Part shown: in pieces, positions 60,669 to 64,000 of the stretch
Layout of the letters: the number at the start of each line of letters is the position of its first letter
How positions within the stretch are numbered: the first letter of the stretch is position 1
Origin: CATOSD01 sp965203135
GTDB lineage: Bacteria; Chloroflexota; Dehalococcoidia; Lucifugimonadales; CATOSD01
Assembly (NCBI GenBank): GCA_965203135.1
Contig: CBDBBO010000002.1
Coordinates: forward strand, 310,001-374,000
Direction of reading: 5' to 3'
Length of the DNA stretch: 64,000 bases
Made by a program: the position numbers and the translations under genes
Notes under the pieces: model-generated
The model's database searches: none
Seen by the model: the letters and a program-made list of their open reading frames with translations, nothing else
Told to the model about the DNA's origin: nothing

Positions 60669-62198
60669 ATGACGAACAGGAACGCCGAGGCAGCACTGCG
60701 ATATCACCGGGGGACTAATCATCCCGATGGCAACCTGATGAACCCGAGCCACATTTGGGACCCTATGAACCCGCCGCTGCCTTACAAGATGTACACCGGT
60801 GTCGATTCGGTGCCGCTCGCACTGGACGGGCCGTCCGCCGAAATGCCGGCACTCACTGCCATATCGGACAGAGATGGCGGGAGCGGCCTGCGTGGAACGC
60901 CGGGACTGGAGACGCTGAGCAGGATTCTGCACTACTCCGCAGGCATTACGAAGACGTTGCGTCGTGCCGGCGGGCCGATGGCGTTCCGCGCCGCGCCGTG
61001 TACAGGAGCGCTGTTCCATATCGAGCTGTACGTGGTCTGTGGAGACATTCCTGGTTTGGACGCGGGCGTTTATCACTACGATCCCGACGGGTCGTGTCTG
61101 GACCTACTGAGGGAGGGGGACTACCGTCGTGCCGTCGCTGAGGCGTGCGGTGGCGAGCCGGGGGTGGCCGGGGCACCGGTGTCCATCGTGTGCACGGACG
61201 TAATCTGGCGCAACGCCTGCAAGTACCAGGCCAGGGAGTACCGCCACGCCTTCTGGGACTGCGGCACGATACTGGCGAACACGCTGGCGATGTCTGGAGC
61301 GAGTGGCGTTCCGGCGAGGGTAGTGGCCGGATTCGTTGACAACTCAGTAAGCGAGTTGGTGGGGCTGGACCCACTACGAGAGCTTCCGCTGGCGGTCGTT
61401 CCGCTGGGGCTGACCGATGGAACGACGCTTCCGGAGCATCCGGTCGTCTGCGCTGCCAAGTTCGAGACGGCGCCCATCTCGACGTATGAAATCGACTTCC
61501 CCGCTATACGTGAGATTCACGCGGCGTCGTCCCTGGTCAGTGGCGAGGAAGTCGCAGATTGGCGGGTCGGCCCGCCGGGTACGGTCATGCCGCTGTCCGC
61601 CAGACGGCTGACGCCGCTGCGCCCTGTTGCCGAGGAGGAGGCACCGACCGACTCGATTGAAGACGTGATCGTAAGGAGGGGTTCGACTCGCCGCTTCGCC
61701 CGGGAGTCCATGTCTTTTGCCGAACTGTCGACTGCACTGGAGCGGGCGACGAAGGGAGTGCCGGCTGACTTCCTCTCGCCGTCCGGGTCAGCGCTCAATG
61801 ACGTCTACTTGCTGGTCAACGCGGTTGACGGGCTGGCGCCGGGGTCATACGTGTATCACCGGGAGCGGCTGGCGTTGGAAACGCTGCGGGAGGGCGAGTT
61901 CCGTGAGGAGGCGGGCTTCCTGGGGTTGCAGCAGGCGCTTGCCGCGGACGCCAGCGTGAACCTCTTCTTCATGTGCGACCTGGCTCCCGTACTGGAGCGG
62001 TTCGGCAACAGAGGTTACAGGGCGGCGCAGCTCGACGCCAGTATCACTGCGGGCCGCGTGTACCTGGCGGCCTATGCGCTGGGATTCGGCGCGACGGGGC
62101 TGACGTTCTACGACGATGAGGTGACCGACTTCTTCTCGCCGCACGCACGAGGCAAGAGCGTTATGTTCATGGTTGCTCTGGGCAGGCGCGCCCGGTAG
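60669..62198 (+). CDS. SagB-type nitroreductase, duplicated domain
   Basis: A 509-residue protein with two nitroreductase-like (FMN) domains in tandem. The first is about 75-265 (ILHYSAGITKT, FRAAPCTGALFHIELYV, YQAREYRHAFWDCGTI). The second is about 325-505 (RRGSTRRFARESMSFAEL, LNDVYLLVN, GYRAAQLDASITAGRVYLAA). This matches the SagB family, whose members oxidise azolines in peptide natural products. No SagC/SagD cyclase or precursor is adjacent, so the role may be different. ATG 60669 follows GAAAGGA; the open frame further upstream runs into the IS element. Confidence 0.85.
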   Translation: MTNRNAEAALRYHRGTNHPDGNLMNPSHIWDPMNPPLPYKMYTGVDSVPLALDGPSAEMPALTAISDRDGGSGLRGTPGLETLSRILHYSAGITKTLRRAGGPMAFRAAPCTGALFHIELYVVCGDIPGLDAGVYHYDPDGSCLDLLREGDYRRAVAEACGGEPGVAGAPVSIVCTDVIWRNACKYQAREYRHAFWDCGTILANTLAMSGASGVPARVVAGFVDNSVSELVGLDPLRELPLAVVPLGLTDGTTLPEHPVVCAAKFETAPISTYEIDFPAIREIHAASSLVSGEEVADWRVGPPGTVMPLSARRLTPLRPVAEEEAPTDSIEDVIVRRGSTRRFARESMSFAELSTALERATKGVPADFLSPSGSALNDVYLLVNAVDGLAPGSYVYHRERLALETLREGEFREEAGFLGLQQALAADASVNLFFMCDLAPVLERFGNRGYRAAQLDASITAGRVYLAAYALGFGATGLTFYDDEVTDFFSPHARGKSVMFMVALGRRAR

Positions 62199-62224
62199 CC
62201 GAGAATTCGAACGGGACGCCTCGG

Positions 62225-63397
62225 TCAGGCGGGTTGCGGGAACGAGAATTGGCGAACCTTGACCTGCTCCACCGCCGAGTTGACCAGATCCCGGACGGGC
62301 AGTTCGGCCTCCAGCCTATGCACGACCTTAATGTCGCTGCGGATCACGGGGTGAGCCGGGACGAAGAGAGTGCAACAGTCCTGATCCGGCAAGATCGAAA
62401 CCTCAAACGTGCCGATGTCCCTGGCAATGTCGACGATTTCGTTCTTATTGAAGCCTATCAACGGGCGAAGTATGGGCATCTGCCCGGCCTCGTCGATCGT
62501 GGCAATGTTCTCCATGGTCTGAGAGCTTACCTGGGCGAGACTCTCGCCGGTGACAAGAGCGATGGCTCCGTGCCGCCTTGCGAGCTCCTCGGCGATGCGA
62601 ACCATAAACCGGCGATACAGCACGACGCGGTACGACTTCGGCGTCGATACGATTATGCGCTTTTGCACCTCGGCGAACGGGGCGAGGATGAGTGTGGAGT
62701 CGTACTGGTAGCGTGAGAGATGCATCGCCAACTCCTCCGCCTTTTCGATGGAAGACGAGTCGACCAGCGGGTAACTGTGAAAATGGACCAGATGGGTTGG
62801 GCTGCCCCGCTTCATCATGTGCCAGGCGGCCACGGGCGAGTCGATGCCGCCGGATAGCAGCGTCATGGTCTGGCCGCTAACGCCAAGCGGCAGGCCGCCG
62901 TAGGCCTTCATCTCGTTGAAGTAGACCAGAATCGACTTGCCGATCACGTCCACGAAAATCTCCAGGTCGGGGTTCGACAGGTCAACTCTCGCGCCGGACA
63001 GATCCTCGACGTAGGCGCCCAGCTCGATGTTGATGTCCAAAGAAGTCTTGGGGAAACGCTTGTCGGCTCGGTTGGCGGTTATGCGGAAAGTGCCGAACGT
63101 GAGGTGGTCCAGTTCGCGAGAGAGCAGGGACTTGACGTTGGCGAGGTCGGGCGGCACCTGCCAGGCGCGGTAGTACTTGGCGACACCGAAACAGTTCGAC
63201 ACGCGCTCGCGCACGAGTGGCCAGTCCACACCCTCGGGCAGACGCAACGCGACGAAAAGATGGCCCATCCAGACACGAGTGACGCCGGTGCCCTTGGTGG
63301 CGCGCCGGAGATTTTGGGCGAGCTGCCGGATGAACATGGGCCGGTTCTTGCCCTTGAGCGCGGCCTCGTGGAACCTTACGATGACGTGGGTATCCAT
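62225..63397 (-). CDS. thiI: tRNA 4-thiouridine synthase ThiI, without rhodanese domain
   Basis: A 390-residue protein with a ferredoxin-like/THUMP N-terminus (TRVWMGHLFVAL, RITANRADKRFP) and a PP-loop ATPase core LLSGGIDSPVAAW (182-194), followed by VTGESLAQVSSQTMEN. The C-terminal rhodanese domain of the E. coli enzyme is absent, as in many bacteria and archaea; DQDCCTLF supplies cysteines near the active site. It modifies U8 of tRNA and may feed thiazole synthesis; thiL is nearby. ATG 63397 matches the usual N-terminus. Confidence 0.92.
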   Translation of the reverse strand: MDTHVIVRFHEAALKGKNRPMFIRQLAQNLRRATKGTGVTRVWMGHLFVALRLPEGVDWPLVRERVSNCFGVAKYYRAWQVPPDLANVKSLLSRELDHLTFGTFRITANRADKRFPKTSLDINIELGAYVEDLSGARVDLSNPDLEIFVDVIGKSILVYFNEMKAYGGLPLGVSGQTMTLLSGGIDSPVAAWHMMKRGSPTHLVHFHSYPLVDSSSIEKAEELAMHLSRYQYDSTLILAPFAEVQKRIIVSTPKSYRVVLYRRFMVRIAEELARRHGAIALVTGESLAQVSSQTMENIATIDEAGQMPILRPLIGFNKNEIVDIARDIGTFEVSILPDQDCCTLFVPAHPVIRSDIKVVHRLEAELPVRDLVNSAVEQVKVRQFSFPQPA

Positions 63398-63601
63398 GCC
63401 CGATATTGTAACCGAATTACCGCGCCGTTTTCGCACCCGGCCGGGTTGCGGTGTCATTCACCTTAAGTTCCTGTAGAATGTGAGCGGCTCACTTATCGCC
63501 TCAAAGAGCCCCCGCGCACCAACGGCTGCCGATTAGGGGGCGTCCCTTGGTTCCTTCGTTCACCTAGAGCAAGCAAGGGAAAACCACGTAAGGAAAATTG
63601 C
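63398..63601 (+). promoter_or_regulatory. Leader region upstream of metH
   Basis: About 200 bases between divergent thiI and metH. GAGCCCCCGC...GATTAGGGGGCG (about 63507-63542) and CCCTTGG...CAAGCAAGGG (about 63544-63582) form two stems before the start. A methionine- or B12-responsive leader would be logical, but the bases do not match the SAM-I or cobalamin riboswitch consensus that I know. Confidence 0.35.
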
Positions 63602-64000
63602 ATGACTACTGCTACAGACGACCGTCCATACCACATTTCTGACGCCACGGCCGAGCTTGAGGCGATACTGGCTGAGCGCGTCATGGTCATGGACGGTGCC
63701 TGGGGCACAATGCTGCAAGACCGCGGCCTGGAGGAGGACGACTTTCGCGGCGACCGATTCCGCAACCATTCCCAAGACCTTCGGGGCAACATGGACGTGC
63801 TGTCGCTGACACGGCCGGATGTGGTGCGGGACGTACAGCGGCAGTACCTCGAGGCCGGCGCTGACCTGTTGACGACGAACACCTTCACGGCCACGGCCAT
63901 ATCCCAGGCGGACTACGGGCTGGAAGAGCACGTCTACGAGATGAACCGAGAGTCCGCCCGGCTGGCCCGAGTTGCCGCGGACGAGTTTACCGCCCGGAAT
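63602..64000 (+). CDS. metH: Cobalamin-dependent methionine synthase, N-terminal part
   Basis: The gene starts at ATG 63602 and runs off the window, giving 133 residues. After a short lead, LAERVMVMDGAWGTMLQDRG and LEAGADLLTTNTFTATAISQ are the homocysteine-binding (S-methyltransferase) domain start, with the DGAxGT motif. Full-length enzymes add a methyltetrahydrofolate domain and a B12 domain, so only the first third of the first domain can be checked. AAGGAAAA near 63590 is a modest ribosome site. Confidence 0.9.
   Translation, partial: MTTATDDRPYHISDATAELEAILAERVMVMDGAWGTMLQDRGLEEDDFRGDRFRNHSQDLRGNMDVLSLTRPDVVRDVQRQYLEAGADLLTTNTFTATAISQADYGLEEHVYEMNRESARLARVAADEFTARN

Noticed and set aside
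63489..63601. SAM or cobalamin riboswitch before metH
   Set aside because: The position is right and stems exist, but the conserved cores of these classes could not be matched base by base.

Overview
The window is GC-rich (about 60%) bacterial chromosome. Gene content and style suggest a Chloroflexota member, most likely of the SAR202/Dehalococcoidia kind: lipoproteins with Ala-Pro-Thr-rich linkers, lineage-specific paralog expansions, many SDR, amidohydrolase and class IV aminotransferase genes, and a C-terminally short ThiI. This is inferred from content; no rRNA or other phylogenetic marker is present.

Layout. 1-428: 3' end of a MtaA/CmuA-type methyltransferase. 763-2928: an ISAs1-family element whose right terminal repeat is split by an IS5/IS427-type element. 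3405-5440: O-methyltransferase and nitronate monooxygenase. 5459-15767 (minus strand): a DUF1989 gene followed by nine ureohydrolase-fold (arginase/agmatinase superfamily) genes, then a NAD-dependent epimerase. 16969-18451: an ISLre2-family element. 18543-26917: a glutamate-semialdehyde-aminomutase-like transaminase, a decayed fibronectin-type-III repeat gene, two class IV aminotransferases, two more ureohydrolase-fold genes and an MFS exporter. 27684-33299: a family-5 ABC importer with two sister binding proteins and no ATPase. 33469-38648: DinB-like protein, MMPL transporter and RecQ. 38918-42842: sodium-pump decarboxylase subunits OadG, OadB and a biotin carrier, an amidohydrolase and a DUF429 protein. 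42851-43481: a frameshifted nuclease-like gene. 44168-49879: DHA2 MFS pump, haloacid dehalogenase, SDR, amidohydrolase and MBL hydrolase. 50077-54489: a large alpha-2-macroglobulin with membrane helices at its bait-region position. 54552-57552: acyl-CoA ligase, a small unknown and ThiL. 58478-60525: two abutting IS elements. 60669-64000: a SagB-type nitroreductase, ThiI and the start of MetH.

The striking system is the set of eleven ureohydrolase-fold genes. Six have an apparently complete or near-complete metal site. Five have lost metal ligands at conserved positions, and each lies beside an intact paralog. With the neighbouring DUF1989 protein (the family of carboxyguanidine deiminase subunits), transaminases and importer, this suggests a pathway for guanidino compounds using catalytic/non-catalytic ureohydrolase heteromers. 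The substrate cannot be read from the sequence.

The intergenic DNA also carries a family of short REP-like hairpins. Two of them hold identical 198-bp MITE-like insertions in the hairpin loop.
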